DNA from: Cloeon dipterum
Lineage: Eukaryota; Arthropoda; Insecta; Ephemeroptera; Baetidae
Assembly: GCF_949628265.1 (NCBI RefSeq)
Contig: NC_088786.1
Span: 20,605,681 to 20,669,680 of the forward strand
DNA: 64,000 nt
Direction of reading: 5' to 3'
Under the pieces are notes generated by a model. The model made no database searches. It was not told where the DNA came from and was given only the letters and a program-made list of their open reading frames with translations. This document shows, one piece after another, positions 49,419 through 61,330 of the stretch. Each line of letters starts with the position of its first letter. The stretch's first letter is position 1. Made by a program: the position numbers and the translations under genes.

Positions 49419-51980
49419 GTGAGCTTTTCCTGTTTTTCTTCCAGAAATTAAATTTCTTAACTGAAGCAACTAAATTGACAATAAAATTAATATTAGCTGA
49501 AATTTGACCTCGACAAGGTGGCCATTAAATATACGGACGCACGCAAATTTCTAGGAATATTAGGCCTAAGGTTTAATAATTATAACATCAAAAAATAATA
49601 CCAGATTGCTTCAGTTTTAGTTGCTAGTCGGTGCAAAATTTGCATCCGACACAAGACACGCGATTGGCTGACTTTGCTTTAAATAAATATTCAAGTGAGT
49701 AAGCAATTTAAAAAGAACATTTGAGACTGTAAGAAGCTTTAAAGGTTTAAATCAGGTCAATGGAGATTTATTTAACTTACTCAAATTAAATATTCTGATT
49801 CCCCTTGATATAATCAAAAATTTCTTTGGAAAAAAACTAATTTTGTAATTTTAGTGCGAAATTTTCCGTTTCAAGGAATGTGTGCATTAGAGGAGTCGGT
49901 TATTATGTCATTTATCCGTTTCTTTGGAAAGCGAGTTTGCAGCGCGTAACTCTCCGCTTTGTATGGTGAAAGTTCAGTCTCGCGCGCACGCACGTTTGCG
50001 TAACGATTAATACTGCGTTCATACATAAAATGAATTTAGGAATGCGTCGAATTCCCGTCTTCAAGATCGTCTGTAGACGGGAAAATTGCAAAACACGACC
50101 TTGTCAACTATTTTAGGGCTGCAATCTGAATTAATTGAATCTTGTCACCAAGGCCGGACCAAAGTACGATCTTAATATTAGTCTCATTTTTAAGCGTTTC
50201 CTTAATTCTTGCAAAAGATGGCTAGCGAGACACAAAATAGGCGAAAATTCAATTCAAACGAATGCCAAACTCATTTTGGCCAGCATTTAGCTAATTACGT
50301 GTTATCCTTGGTGGTCTTAATAAATTATTTAAATTTCAGACGTACGTGTTTAGCCAAATTTAATTAAATTGAATTATATTGGTTCCTGAGTCACTTTTTA
50401 AAAGCTGCAGGTGCCAATTCAATTAAATGAGCATGAAATTAATGTAGAAATACGGAGAGTTAATGACTTTGAGCATGATATGTGTGTGGCATCCAAAATA
50501 TATATTCTGCTGGAAATGGTGGTTTTGGCGGAGAAAGCGATTTAGCAAAAAGCGCGATTGTGATTGGATTTGTGAAGACGTGTGCGTAACTTTGTCATGC
50601 TCAAATGACCCGCTAATCAGCCGCGGGCGAAATTTACTCTTCAGCAAAAAAGCACCAACAAAGATGCCATTTTTAGAAAGGCATTCCTTTTGTCAGATCG
50701 TTGTTTTCTCTCCCAAGCAAAACGGAAATTTTCGGAGCTAATAATAACTTTACAGTATCTTGTATAATTTGGATTTATTTATAGATATTTGGACGAAAAA
50801 TACCGATTAAAATCTTTTATATTCACGCTGTTCAGTCTATTCAACGGTATATCACTCGTTAAAAAAAAATAAATCAATTTATTTCAATAATTTGAAACGT
50901 TTAGTGGCGATTAAAATTTACGATGAACGTTTAGTAAAAGCAAACAAGCCACTAATTTAAGCTGCACACATTCTTTTCTGACTAGAAAATAAAAAAATTG
51001 ATGGCGAATCTTTTGAAATAAATTATGTTTGATGTTGCGAAAGAAACCACGACAAAAATTATACATTTCTTGAAGGAAACTAGAAATCATAACTGATGCT
51101 TCTCAATTCAATTCGCAAAATATTCAACGTTGTTTATTTCCTTTTCCACGATTGAAACGCGAATTTAATGTAGCATTTCCGTGTGCAAATTTATTTGTTT
51201 GCTCAAGGCAGCTTTCGTTTGATAAAACTTTCTTGCTTATGCGATTGATTCAGGATCCAGTGCAACTGCGTTTGCTCCACTTGAGTGCAATTAGAAATCT
51301 GCATTTTTTCTCCTCGCAGTTCTTCCGCGACCAATTAGTTCAAAGCAGCGTCGATTACATATACAATTACGTTTCAAAAGGCAATCCTCGGAAGACAATT
51401 TTAGCTGCGTTCATCATCTCAAATAGGAGATAAATATGTTTGCTTTCTTCTCTCTCAAAATTGGTTACAACGACTATACAAATAGTGTAAAATGGAAAAT
51501 ATTTGCCCGCACGTCACACTTGTGAAGAGCGTGAATATTTGATTTCAGCCAAAACGATTGTCATTAGAAATGTTTGTTCATCGTTAAAAAGGAATGAAAA
51601 AATTTAAAACGTAAAATTAACGAAAAATCAAACAAAATTTTGACTCTTGCTTCAATTTTTCGCATTACATCTTTGATATTTTCTACAAATATTTAAAGGA
51701 CTGTCGAGACAGGTTTAGCTAGAATTTTAGAGACATACGAACTTTGACAGTTATAGCTTGGTGTCGGCTTTCTTTTCGTGGTGAAAATGTGACCTTTCCA
51801 TTAAGCAATGATCGTTTCGCACACAGGCCCAGACAAAAAAGCAATGACTGATTTTAGGCTCAATTTCAAGTTTGAGATGCCCAACAAGTAAGTCTGGAGT
51901 CTGGATGCAAAACTTGTTTGCGAATTCAGCTAGGTCATCAATTAAAAGAGCACAAAGAGGAACTCAGCTTTCGATTCGCG
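49419..51980. other. AT-rich spacer or first intron upstream of FAR-C
   Basis: Open frames at 50423-50741 and 51152-51433 have no recognisable domain or flanking splice pattern. I see no RNA gene or repeat here. Confidence 0.4.
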
Positions 51981-51984
51981 CGCA

Positions 51985-52157
51985 GCGTCAGTCGGTCTAT
52001 CCCTCCTCGGCACGCTCAAAGAGCCAGTTCCGCGTCAGTCGGTGCGTTAAATTTCTTCTCGGCACTCAATCAGATTCAGTTTCGCTGCGAGAGTGACACA
52101 AGTGCATCTGGACTCGTGCTTTACCCAATTTTTTTCGTGTAGGATGGCAAACGAGAG
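51985..52157 (+). promoter_or_regulatory. FAR-C proximal promoter and first exon, possibly with start codon
   Basis: The arthropod initiator-like TCAGT occurs several times (for example near 51988, 52034 and 52075). The exon ends at 52157 before GTAACC. It carries ATGGCAAACGAGAG, which would splice in frame (AG+G) to the acceptor at 53402, giving an N-terminal MANER ahead of MSPLNG. Confidence 0.45.
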
Positions 52158-53403
52158 GTAACCATTTATTTAATTTCATATGTTTTTATTTATTTTTTAT
52201 TACTGCTCGTCATTGTTCGCAATTGTTAATTTACTCTTTGTTTTTACTCCTTTTTTAATTTTTAAAAACCCCAATTAAACAATTATAACGAAATCATGCT
52301 GCGGGTATAGTACACATTGTTCATTGTGACAGACTTTCACATTTGTTTGAGATTGATTGTGATTCATTTTTCACGCTGGCCGAAAATTAATCGCGTCTTG
52401 TCAGCCTATTCGAGTCGCGGCCGTTCGCAATGCCGGCGCCGGCACGTACGCGGCGCAAGAGATGAAACTAGTTTTCGGGAGGCGATGATAATGACCCAAT
52501 TTTGCAACTGATACATATCTTTGATTAAACCCTATGATGAACACATGGTTACACCGTGGATATATGCGCTTGCGGCTCCCCTTCCTCGCAGCGCGGATTA
52601 AATCATAAATCTCTTCTCTGCGATAAATTATATCTCACCTGCAAAATGAAAACACTTCCTCTCGTTTGTCCTGGTCATGTTCCGGTGAACACCAAATTTT
52701 AATTGAGATAAAGCGGGTCGCGGTTTAGAGGCTAGGATAACCATATTTTTATTTTGCAACGTCATTTCCCGGTTTTAATCTTTTATGAAATTCGACCATT
52801 TTTTAACAAAGATTTTTAACAGGAGAAAATGCAGCAATTTTTCTACCTGATGATTTCTAAACACGCAACAGTAGAGTTTAATTCTAAAAAAAAAACGAAA
52901 TTGTTGCTTCTACGAAACGCAGGAAAAGTCTGGAAGGAAATTCAGGCTCAGGTTGCTGTAGAAAGGGATTTTTGCACACACTTCTACTTCTAAATTTTTT
53001 TATTAGATTCCTCACGGTTTTATTCTAATTGGCCACATGCGCGGAGAAATCATTTTTTTCTTGATTATAATTTAAAAATAAGTTTTGAATGTTTTATCTT
53101 CCCTATGATTTCATGAAAATTAAATTTGAAACTCGCACTTACCCCAGAAATCGTTCAAAGCAACGCAAACCATTTCAGAAAATCTAAAAATGAACGTAAC
53201 AGATTTATTTTGAATTATATTTTTTTTAATTATTCTTTCATTATGTAATAGTATTCTTTTGCTCGAAATAATTTGATTTAATTTGAATACTCTCCCCGTA
53301 AATTTAAATTTTTATTTCACAAAAAAATGTATTTGCCTCAATTATTTCCACTGTAAATATTTAAAAAAAAAATCCATTAAACATTATGTTTATTTTTTGC
53401 AGG

Positions 53404-56400
53404 ATGTCGCCGCTGAACGGGCTGGACCCGTCGATGAACCGAGTGTCGGCATTGATGAAGGGCAAGAGCTTTTTCGTGACCGGGGGCACCGGCTTCCTCG
53501 GCAAGGTGCTGGTGGAGAAGATGCTGCGCGACTGCGGCGAGCTGGACACCATCTACCTGCTGGTGCGGCCCAAGAAGGGCAAGGAGCCCAGCGCGCGCGT
53601 CAACGAGCTCTTCGACTCGCCGGTGAGGCACCAAAAACGGCTTTGGCCTTGCTTTGCTGCCATTGGGTTTATGACCGCAGAAACGCGGAAAAAAATATAA
53701 TTATTTGTGTCGTTTGTCGAAGTTGCTCGAGCGTATCTTCATCTTTGGAAGTCTTACGCAGGAAAGAGCCAAGGTCGAGACAAAAAGCGTGTGGTTCTTT
53801 TCTATCTCTTGGCCCGTGAGTTGCGGGATTCCCTTCCAGCTGCAGTTGCAGTCTGTCGAAACGGTTGCGCAACTCGCGTATGTAACAATTCTTGAGAGAA
53901 AATTCAAAATGCACAGCGGCGCTGGAGACTTTCTAAAGTGCATTGAATGCAACGTTATCTCGAGATGAGCATTACGCAAGCAACCGCATGCCAGGCAAAC
54001 TGGTTCATGCACCTGATTTTCCCTGCGGCGCGGCGAGAGTCGCGCGATCCAAACCAATTGAAACGTGAAATTACTTCTTGAAAGTCTCCAGGCACAGTTA
54101 TTAATAGCTAACAGCGGAAAAAACTAGGTTGATTTTTTTTAAAAGCAATTTCAAAACACGTAGAGCCACAATTAGTAGCAATTTGAAGCTGACTTAGATT
54201 AAAATAATTTTCTTAACAAATTTTAAGCAATAAATTAATATTACCTTGGCTTGTTTTCGTCGAGAAAAACGTTAGCAATCTTGTGAAAGCAAGGAAATTA
54301 AATTCTAATGTGCTGTTCTCATCACGCATTCCTAGTCACATATGAGAATAAATAAAGCATATTTTGATCAGGCGAAGAAAGTTTGAGGTGCACTTTTAAC
54401 GAATTGTGGTGCGTCATTATTTGGTAACGCCGACACAGCACTTCTCATTCTGCTTGACGAATTAGAAATGAAGAAATCTGCTGGCCGGACCAGGCAGGCA
54501 GCCACTGACCCCTTTTTTACGCAGCGTCGGCAATCAGCTATGCAAAAAAATAGGCACGTGTTTATTGTTCGCTCTTGTCAGTAAATAATGAGAATAAGTT
54601 AATCTACATCTCTTACTACTTCAGAAAAAAATTAATTAAAAATCTTGGGTTGGAGACCTTTTTCCATCCATTAATATTATTTTTTATCATTTCATCTTTA
54701 ATTAAAATTTTTAACTTTAAGTCCCCAGGATTTTAGGGCTTGACTGAAACCCCTATGCAAAATCTACAGACGCCTCACTGTCGACTGAGAATTTATGCCG
54801 GCGGCTGACATGGCTAACAAAGCTTTAAAAGTGAAATGTCTACGTGCATAACGGCTCACACGGCCAGAGACCAATTTTTCCTCCAGCACTTCTCGATTTT
54901 TTTAACTTTTTGAGCGGCGCGGCAGGCGGCTAAACACGCGATCCTAGCTGAGACCTCTACATATATTATGCCACGTTACGACTTTTCAAATAAAAAATAA
55001 CATTATAATTGTAGCTCTTTGAGAAGCTGCGTACAACGCGTCCGGAGGCGCGGAAGCAACTGGTGGCGATCGCGGGCGACGTGGTCGAAAAGGACCTGGG
55101 AATCAGCCCCGCGGACCGCGCCCTCCTCATCGAGCGCGTCAACATCATCTACCACTGCGCGGCGACGGTGCGCTTTGACGAGCCCCTGAGGAAGGCCATC
55201 ATGCTCAACACCAGGGGCACCAAGCTGGTCGTCGACCTGGCTGAGGAGTGCAAGGTGCGCCAACTGAGTCAAAATCAAAGTTCGATTTTTATATTTTAAT
55301 GTTTGCTCGTAGAACCTGGACCTGCTGGTGTACGTGTCGACCGCCTACTGCCACCTCAAGGAGGCCCTGCTGCAGGAGAAGATCTACGATCCTCCCGCCG
55401 ACCCGCACAAAATCATCAAGTGCTGCGAGTACATGGAGGAGAAGATCGTCGAACAGATGACCAAGAGGTTCGAAAAATCGGAAACATCAATTTTTTTAAA
55501 ATATACTATTTAAATTGTAAAAGAGACACTTTTTTCAAGTGTGCTTCAAAAGAAAACATTTTTCAGCACGATTTTTTTGGAAACTGAATGTTTTTTGACG
55601 ATTGTTATAAAATTTTGACTTTAAATTTTGCATAATTTTTTATTTTGATTTTTAAGAATCCTAATGGACGCACCCAACACCTACGCTTACACAAAAGCTC
55701 TCGCTGAAGGCCTGGTCTCGGAGAAGATGGACAAAATTCCGTCCATCATCCTTCGGCCGTCAGTCAGTGAGTGTTCTCACAATTCAAAATTCAACTCGGA
55801 TTTTTATACAATTTTTCCCCTAGTCATTCCAATCTGGAAGGAGCCGATCGCAGGCTGGACAGACAACATCAACGGCCCGACGGGCATCCTGATCGCCGCC
55901 GGCAAAGGTGTCCTGCGCACCATGTGGTGCAAGTCCAACACATACGCTGACTTTGTCCCGGTCGACATCGTGGCAAACGCCATATTGCTCTCCACTTGGA
56001 ATTACGTCGGAAGAAAGTGAGAGGATATTTTAATTATTTGTAAACATTTAAAATATGAAATTTTAAAATATCAAATTTAAAATATCAAATTTAAAATATG
56101 AATTCGTTCTCAGGGACCACGAGAAGCGGGTGTACAACTTGACCTCGAGCGCCGAGTTCAAGGTGACGTGGCAGGAGATCATCGACATCGGCACTTCTCT
56201 GGTGGAGAAGGTGCCGCTGAACGGCATGGTTTGGTACCCTGGCGGCTCCATGAAGGACTCCAAGATGATGCACAACATTTGTGTCTTCCTCTATCACACC
56301 ATTCCCGCTTACTTCTTGGATGCCATCATCGTCCTCGCTGGACACAAACCAATGTGAGCATTAGAAAGTTAAAAAAATAATTGACTATTTCCTCATCAGC

Positions 56401-57426
56401 CCCCCCCCCCCATAAACAAAAATAGTAAATAATTCGTCACTAATTAAAAAAAATGATTAGGCCTAATGAAACCAAACCAGCTTTTAACGCTGGTGATTTT
56501 AACTAATCATAAAAACTCTTTGATTATTCGTCCGATAATTTGACAACATGAGAACAGCCCTTATTTTTTATGTTTTTTTAGTTTGAAGCGCGTTCAGGAC
56601 CGCATCAGCAAAGGATTCGAGGTGTTTGAGTACTACGCCAACAACCAGTGGGACTTTGTGAGCACCAACATCTTATCGCTGCGCCACGTGGTCAGCGAGA
56701 CGGAAAAGGACCGCTTCTGCATCCACGGTGACGACCTCGACCTGCACACCTACTTTGAGGCTTGCATCAGGTCGGCCAGGATCTACGTGCTCAAGGAGAT
56801 GCCCGACACACTGCCTGGAGCCATCAAACACGCCAGAAGGTAAATGATGCCCTCGTCAGAACCATTCTTGGTCATTGTTTAAAAAAAATTAAGTCCGTTC
56901 TCATTAACCCTGTGGTTTTATTGGGGGTCAATTTTTTCCCTGAGAACAGGGTTAGAATGTAAAAAGAGACGAAATTTTTGCAATTTGTTCAATTGTTCTT
57001 GCATTATTCAAATTTCAGACACGTAATAATGGTTGGGTCGAGTCTTAAGATTTGTTTATAAATGTCTAGTCTTGAATAGGATTCCTGGTTCTGCATATTA
57101 AAACATCAATTTAAATGTTATTTTTGAACTCAAAATAGTTTGTAAAAACCACTCTTAAGCTAAAAATTCCACCTTGGCTCTCTTATTGCTTCCAAAATCG
57201 ATTGAAGGAAGCAATTTCCTGTCCATTTCTCTAACAAATACATGGATCTGTTCGCAGGATGTACTGGCTTGACAAAATCGTGCAGGCTCTGTTCTGGTAT
57301 TTTGTGATGTACATGATCTACTCCTACTCAACCACCGTGAGCTCGGTGGTGGACTCAGCGTGGGACTCGACCAAGGGCTTCGTCACGCCCAGCATCATGG
57401 GCAGCGAGCAAAGCACCCTCAACTAG
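53404..57426 (+). CDS. Fatty acyl-CoA reductase C, 527 aa (532 if MANER start is used)
   Basis: Eight coding exons: 53404-53622, 55015-55254, 55313-55467, 55657-55766, 55824-56016, 56114-56353, 56582-56839, 57258-57426; in frame to TAG. Seen: TGGTGFLG (26-33), TIYLLVRPKKGK, IAGDVVEKDLGISPADR, IIYHCAATVRFDEPL, VYVSTAYCHLKEALLQE, YAYTK as Y-x-x-x-K (Tyr214, Lys218), RPSVIIPIWKEPIAGW, then FAR_C with YNLTSSAEFKVTW, WYPGGSMKDSK and LYHTIPAYFLDAIIVLAGHKP. A hydrophobic C-terminal stretch (IVQALFWYFVMYMIYSY) precedes a hydrophilic tail. The insect-type VYVSTAYCHL signature and overall length fit the family. The coding start at 53404 lies one base after an acceptor. The upstream 14-base exon (52144-52157) would add five residues. 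The 3' end of the gene is tandemly repeated downstream. Fatty-alcohol chain length cannot be told from sequence. Confidence 0.95.
56046..56102. repeat. 14-bp minisatellite in FAR-C intron
   Basis: About four copies of a 14-base unit close to AATTTAAAATATCA end 11 bases before the acceptor of the next exon (56114). Units differ by one or two bases. Confidence 0.65.
56400..56411 (+). repeat. Twelve-C homopolymer in FAR-C intron
   Basis: An uninterrupted run of 12 C about 170 bases before the 56582 acceptor. The matching FAR-B intron has a C9-T-C6 tract on its sense strand about 150 bases before its acceptor. Confidence 0.75.
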
Positions 57427-57815
57427 CTCATAGCAGCTCTATATCTTGCCAAACGTTTTTTTACTATGGTTTCCCACTTTTGAAATCATTCGGATTAACG
57501 TCTCTTGTGTGATATGTTCAAGAGGTTAATTGCATTGCTTTCCACTAGAAGAACAAAAAACGGAACAGACCCTCAACTAGCCCCCTTGCCCATAGCAGCT
57601 CTATATCTTGCCAAAAGTTTTTTATTATGATTTCCCACTTTTGGAATCATTCTTATTAACGTCTAGCAGCTCTATATCTTGCCAAACGTTTTTTTTTTAC
57701 CATGGTTTCCCACTTTTGATAAAATTCTGATTAACGTCTCTTGTGTGATATGTTCAAGAGGTTAATCGCATTATTTTTATTCTACTAGAGGAACAAAAAA
57801 CGAAACAGACGCTCT
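57415..57815. repeat. Triplicated FAR-C 3' end
   Basis: Three tandem copies begin with the shared block TAGCAGCTCTATATCTTGCC at 57431, 57593 and 57664. Copy 2 also repeats ACCCTCAACTAG (57569-57580), the last codons and stop of FAR-C (57415-57426). Copy 2 is shorter and lacks the TCTCTTGTGTGATATGTTCA segment present in copies 1 and 3. An AATAAA follows at 57881-57886. Confidence 0.85.
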
Positions 57816-57880
57816 CTTTTACTCTCAGTTGCACAAGTCAAGGAAAAGCAAAATATTTCTCTCTTTACAAAATGTTTGTC

Positions 57881-57886
57881 AATAAA
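57881..57886 (+). terminator. Polyadenylation signal of FAR-C
   Basis: Canonical AATAAA about 455 bases after the stop codon, downstream of the triplicated block. Confidence 0.5.
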
Positions 57887-59673
57887 CTTTTCTTGTGTAG
57901 AAGAGGAATTTTAGATTAAGAACAATTCGCAGCGGGTCGCAATTATTTTTCCGCTCTGCGAGATTTGCTCACTCATCTGTGTTTATTTCAAATTATCGTC
58001 GGACTGTTTTATAAATATATTTACAATTTTGACACTCTCACATTGACAATTTATGTACGTGTGTAATAATTACCCATAACACGTTATTTCTGCAATAAAA
58101 ACATTTAAATCAGAAAACGGTTATTTTGTCTTAATAGCGGCGCTTGACGCTTGAAGCGGAGAATGAATTAAATATAGGGAATGCGCTTTAATTGTGTGCG
58201 GTCATTAAGGACGGAGAAAGCTGTATATCAGGTCACAATCACTGAACTTAGTTAAAATATTAAATGAAATTGAGATTTAAATCATAGCATGGCTCAGCTT
58301 TGGATTAAGTCATAATGTAAAAGCTACATAAGTACAGCTTTGAAAGGTATAATAGTTAAGTAACACGTTCTCGCACTGCACAAATGCCTGTTTCTGCCCC
58401 TTCAGGCCTCGGATTATTATTACTTTACCTCCAAAACAACATACATTCCTCAGTATTAGCTGCAGAGAAGTCTGAATCAGCAATCATTGAAAGCGTACGA
58501 CTTAACTCATTGCTGAGCAACAATCGAAAAGAGGACACGAGTGTCCTGCGAGTGACGAAATCTTTGCCAGCCCTCCACTCGACCTTCCTCAAAAAAATTC
58601 ACAAGCTCAAAATGCAATCCTTTGTACTGAAAAGTTATTGATTCTTCTGACACGAAAATTCAAGTGGGAAAAAATCCATATTGTACACCTTTCTGACAGA
58701 CTGAACGATCTTAAGTCAAAATCACTGCAATTTTCTATTTAACAGTGACTCATCGTAAACAATTTTCGTGAGATTTTTAATAAAAGCGAAATTTTCATAG
58801 GGCTGTAACTTTTGTTGTGAGTGAAGTAAATTGAAAGTTTTTGTGTTCAAAATGTTCTAAATTAGACGTTCGCCCAACGACTTAGCCGGGTCAACGAACT
58901 CCGTACGTCAAAGGTCAAGGTCAAAAGTTAAAAAAATCCATTTAAGGCTGTAATTTGGTGAGTGAAATGGTATATTTTGTCTCTATATTTATTCATGAGT
59001 TTCAGTGAGTTTTTTGCCTGATTTAAAAATGCTTTTAATTCACGATGACGTGTTTTGGAGAAATATTTTGTATGGAAATTGAAGTACATCTAATTTTTTA
59101 AATTAAAATAAAATAGCCAATATAATATACCTCATACGCGTAGAAATAAAATGTGAAAAAAATGTGGAAAGTTTTCCTTCTTTTTCGACAATTTTAACAA
59201 CAAAATGACTTGAAAATAAAATCAATTCAGTAAGATTTCCAACATATTTGATGATAACTTGGTAGATAATAAAATTGAGATTTTTAGGCACCTATTTTTG
59301 GGGCTGGAACTCATCCCCGACTTCAAGCTTTTTTTATGCGCTCGAGAAAAGATGTTTTTGATACCTATTTATGTTTTTTACATGATAAATTAAAACCTGG
59401 AGTCATTTTCGATACATTTTGCACTATTTGTTTATTTTTCATTCTCATTTTGGTCTACTTCTGAAGCTCGAGGAGCGCCGAAAATGTCCGAAGACGGCGA
59501 AAATATATATTTTTGTTTGGGGTGAGTGTTTTAAAGGCTGGTCCAAGTCCAAGATAGAACGAAAATGAGTTCAGATTTTAATTTCTCATGACGTCAACAC
59601 ACATAATATATGAAAAGACACCAATAATTGAGCAATACGAGCAGATAATTAAAATAAAATAAGAGTGGAAGAA

Positions 59674-59858
59674 TGAGCCCAGAAGAGGCAAAAAAATGCA
59701 GAAAATAACAATAATTATAGTAACAATTCTAGCGGCAGTGTAGCTGTAATAAACACTTCTGATCTGAGCACAGAAGAGGCGAAAAAATGCAGAAATTAAC
59801 AATAATTATAGTAACAATTCTAGCCGCAGTGTAGCTGTAATAAATAAACACCTCTGAT
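59674..59858. repeat. Tandem duplication, period 91 bp
   Basis: Two adjacent copies share AGAAGAGGC, AAAAAATGCAGAAA, TAACAATAATTATAGTAACA and TCTAGC(G/C)GCAGTGTAGCTG, starting at 59681 and 59772. Only a few substitutions and a small insertion separate them, so the duplication is recent. Confidence 0.85.
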
Positions 59859-60906
59859 CTGATTTATTGGTCAGCGACTCTTTTATGGCTATTTCATGGG
59901 TATATTGTGAATGAGGTTTTCCCACGGAAATTCAACCACAGGAAAGGATTGTAAATAAATCTTAATTAGGATCGAATTACAAGTATTTTGCCATACCACC
60001 TTCATTCAAACAATCTTGGTCAATGAAAACGCACCCGTATATATGAATTTGTGAAGAAATTTGTTACGGATTAGCGTGCGCGAAAACGTGTAAGCCTCCG
60101 GGGAGAGTTGAATGCGAGAAGAAAGAGCCAATTAGTTGTAATTTCAGCAGAGCGCAAGGTCAGGCGACGTTTGCTCCGATTCCTTTGCAATCAGCTGAGT
60201 TTCGTCACCGCGGATGGAGGATAGGAAATATCTGCGTATGCTACAGAGGAGCGTTCGTTGTTGTCAAAGGTCAAGCCGAAGGCGGCAAGGCTGACCGAGA
60301 CTTTGTTGCGACTTTTCGCAAAGAGCGTGCGCTCGGCCTTAGCGAGCAACGAATATCACGCGGCCTCTCGATTGAGTGCCCAATTCTTCTGTCTGCTTGT
60401 TTTTTTACCCTCTCGTGTTGTAAAAGGTGCATACGTGCAGTGCAGTGACAGAACACATTGTTCCCGTCGATTTTATGTGTCAAGGCGCGACGAATGGATC
60501 ATACAAGTGACGCGGATATGCATGTGTAAATTATCATGATCGCGACTGCTGATCTTTCAATAATAATTCTGTTCTAGTGAGTGCGATCGGTTACTCAACA
60601 GACGCAAAAAGAGATATCTCTTGAGCGCTGGAAAATTTCTCCGGTGGTTAATGAAAACAAATGTTTTGTCGATGAAATCGTCTTTTGCAATTTATATTAA
60701 AAGGGGTGCAAACTAGCAATGACACACCTTTCAATCCGAAAATTATGGTAATTTTCGCTACCATTCGATAGTTTTTGATGCAAAAAGAATGGTCTTCGTT
60801 ATTATTGATTTACTGAAGATCATCGCCCCGGTAATTTAAAAGTGAACAATTTCAAGAAATTTCAAACTGCTGTTATTTCTCGAAAGGTGATCGAATTTCA
60901 ATGCCT

Positions 60907-61330
60907 CAGTTGTATAAGCCCTTAATATTCGAAGCCGCCAACAGATGGCGCCACCGTATACTTTAGTAATAATACATTTTAAGGCATTACTACAGCGATT
61001 TCAGACTTAATCCTGCTGCTGTGAATTCTTCACTTAATATTCTTTCTTTTAACGTGCTCAAAACTAAAATCGGCGATGCCAATCGCCGTAGAATCGTGAA
61101 AAACTATTTTTTGAAATATAAAAAGCTTTTCCAACGTTTCTACGGCGAATGGCTACGGACTGATTTTGGTTTTCAGCACGTCAAAAGAAAACATATAAAG
61201 TGAAGAACGCTCAGTAGCCGGATTGAGCCTGAATACACAGCGGAAGTGCCTTTCAAAATTAAATTTATTACTAAAGTAAACGGTGGCGCCATCTGTTGGT
61301 GGCTTTGAACACTAAGGGCTTATGTAACTG
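60907..61330. mobile_element. 424 bp foldback (MITE-like) element with ~190 bp inverted arms
   Basis: The ends are inverted: left CAGTTGTATAAGCCCTTA, right complement CAGTTACATAAGCCCTTA. Pairing continues inward through CCAACAGATGGCGCCACCGT, TACTTTAGTAATAA, CTTCACTT-ATAT, ACGTGCT-AAAAC-AAAATC and ATTCGCCGTAGAA or its variant, almost to a central loop near 61090-61135. No transposase is encoded; the 60-codon frame at 61021 is just one hairpin arm. Target-site duplication is not obvious. Each arm carries a CTCF-like GGCGCCATCTGTTGG motif (60938-60952 and 61285-61299). Confidence 0.8.

Noticed and set aside
58384-58641. 85-codon plus-strand frame
   Set aside because: No motif, promoter or splicing support.
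61021-61203. 60-codon basic open frame
   Set aside because: It is one arm of the foldback element; the pairing explains the sequence and there is no transposase motif.
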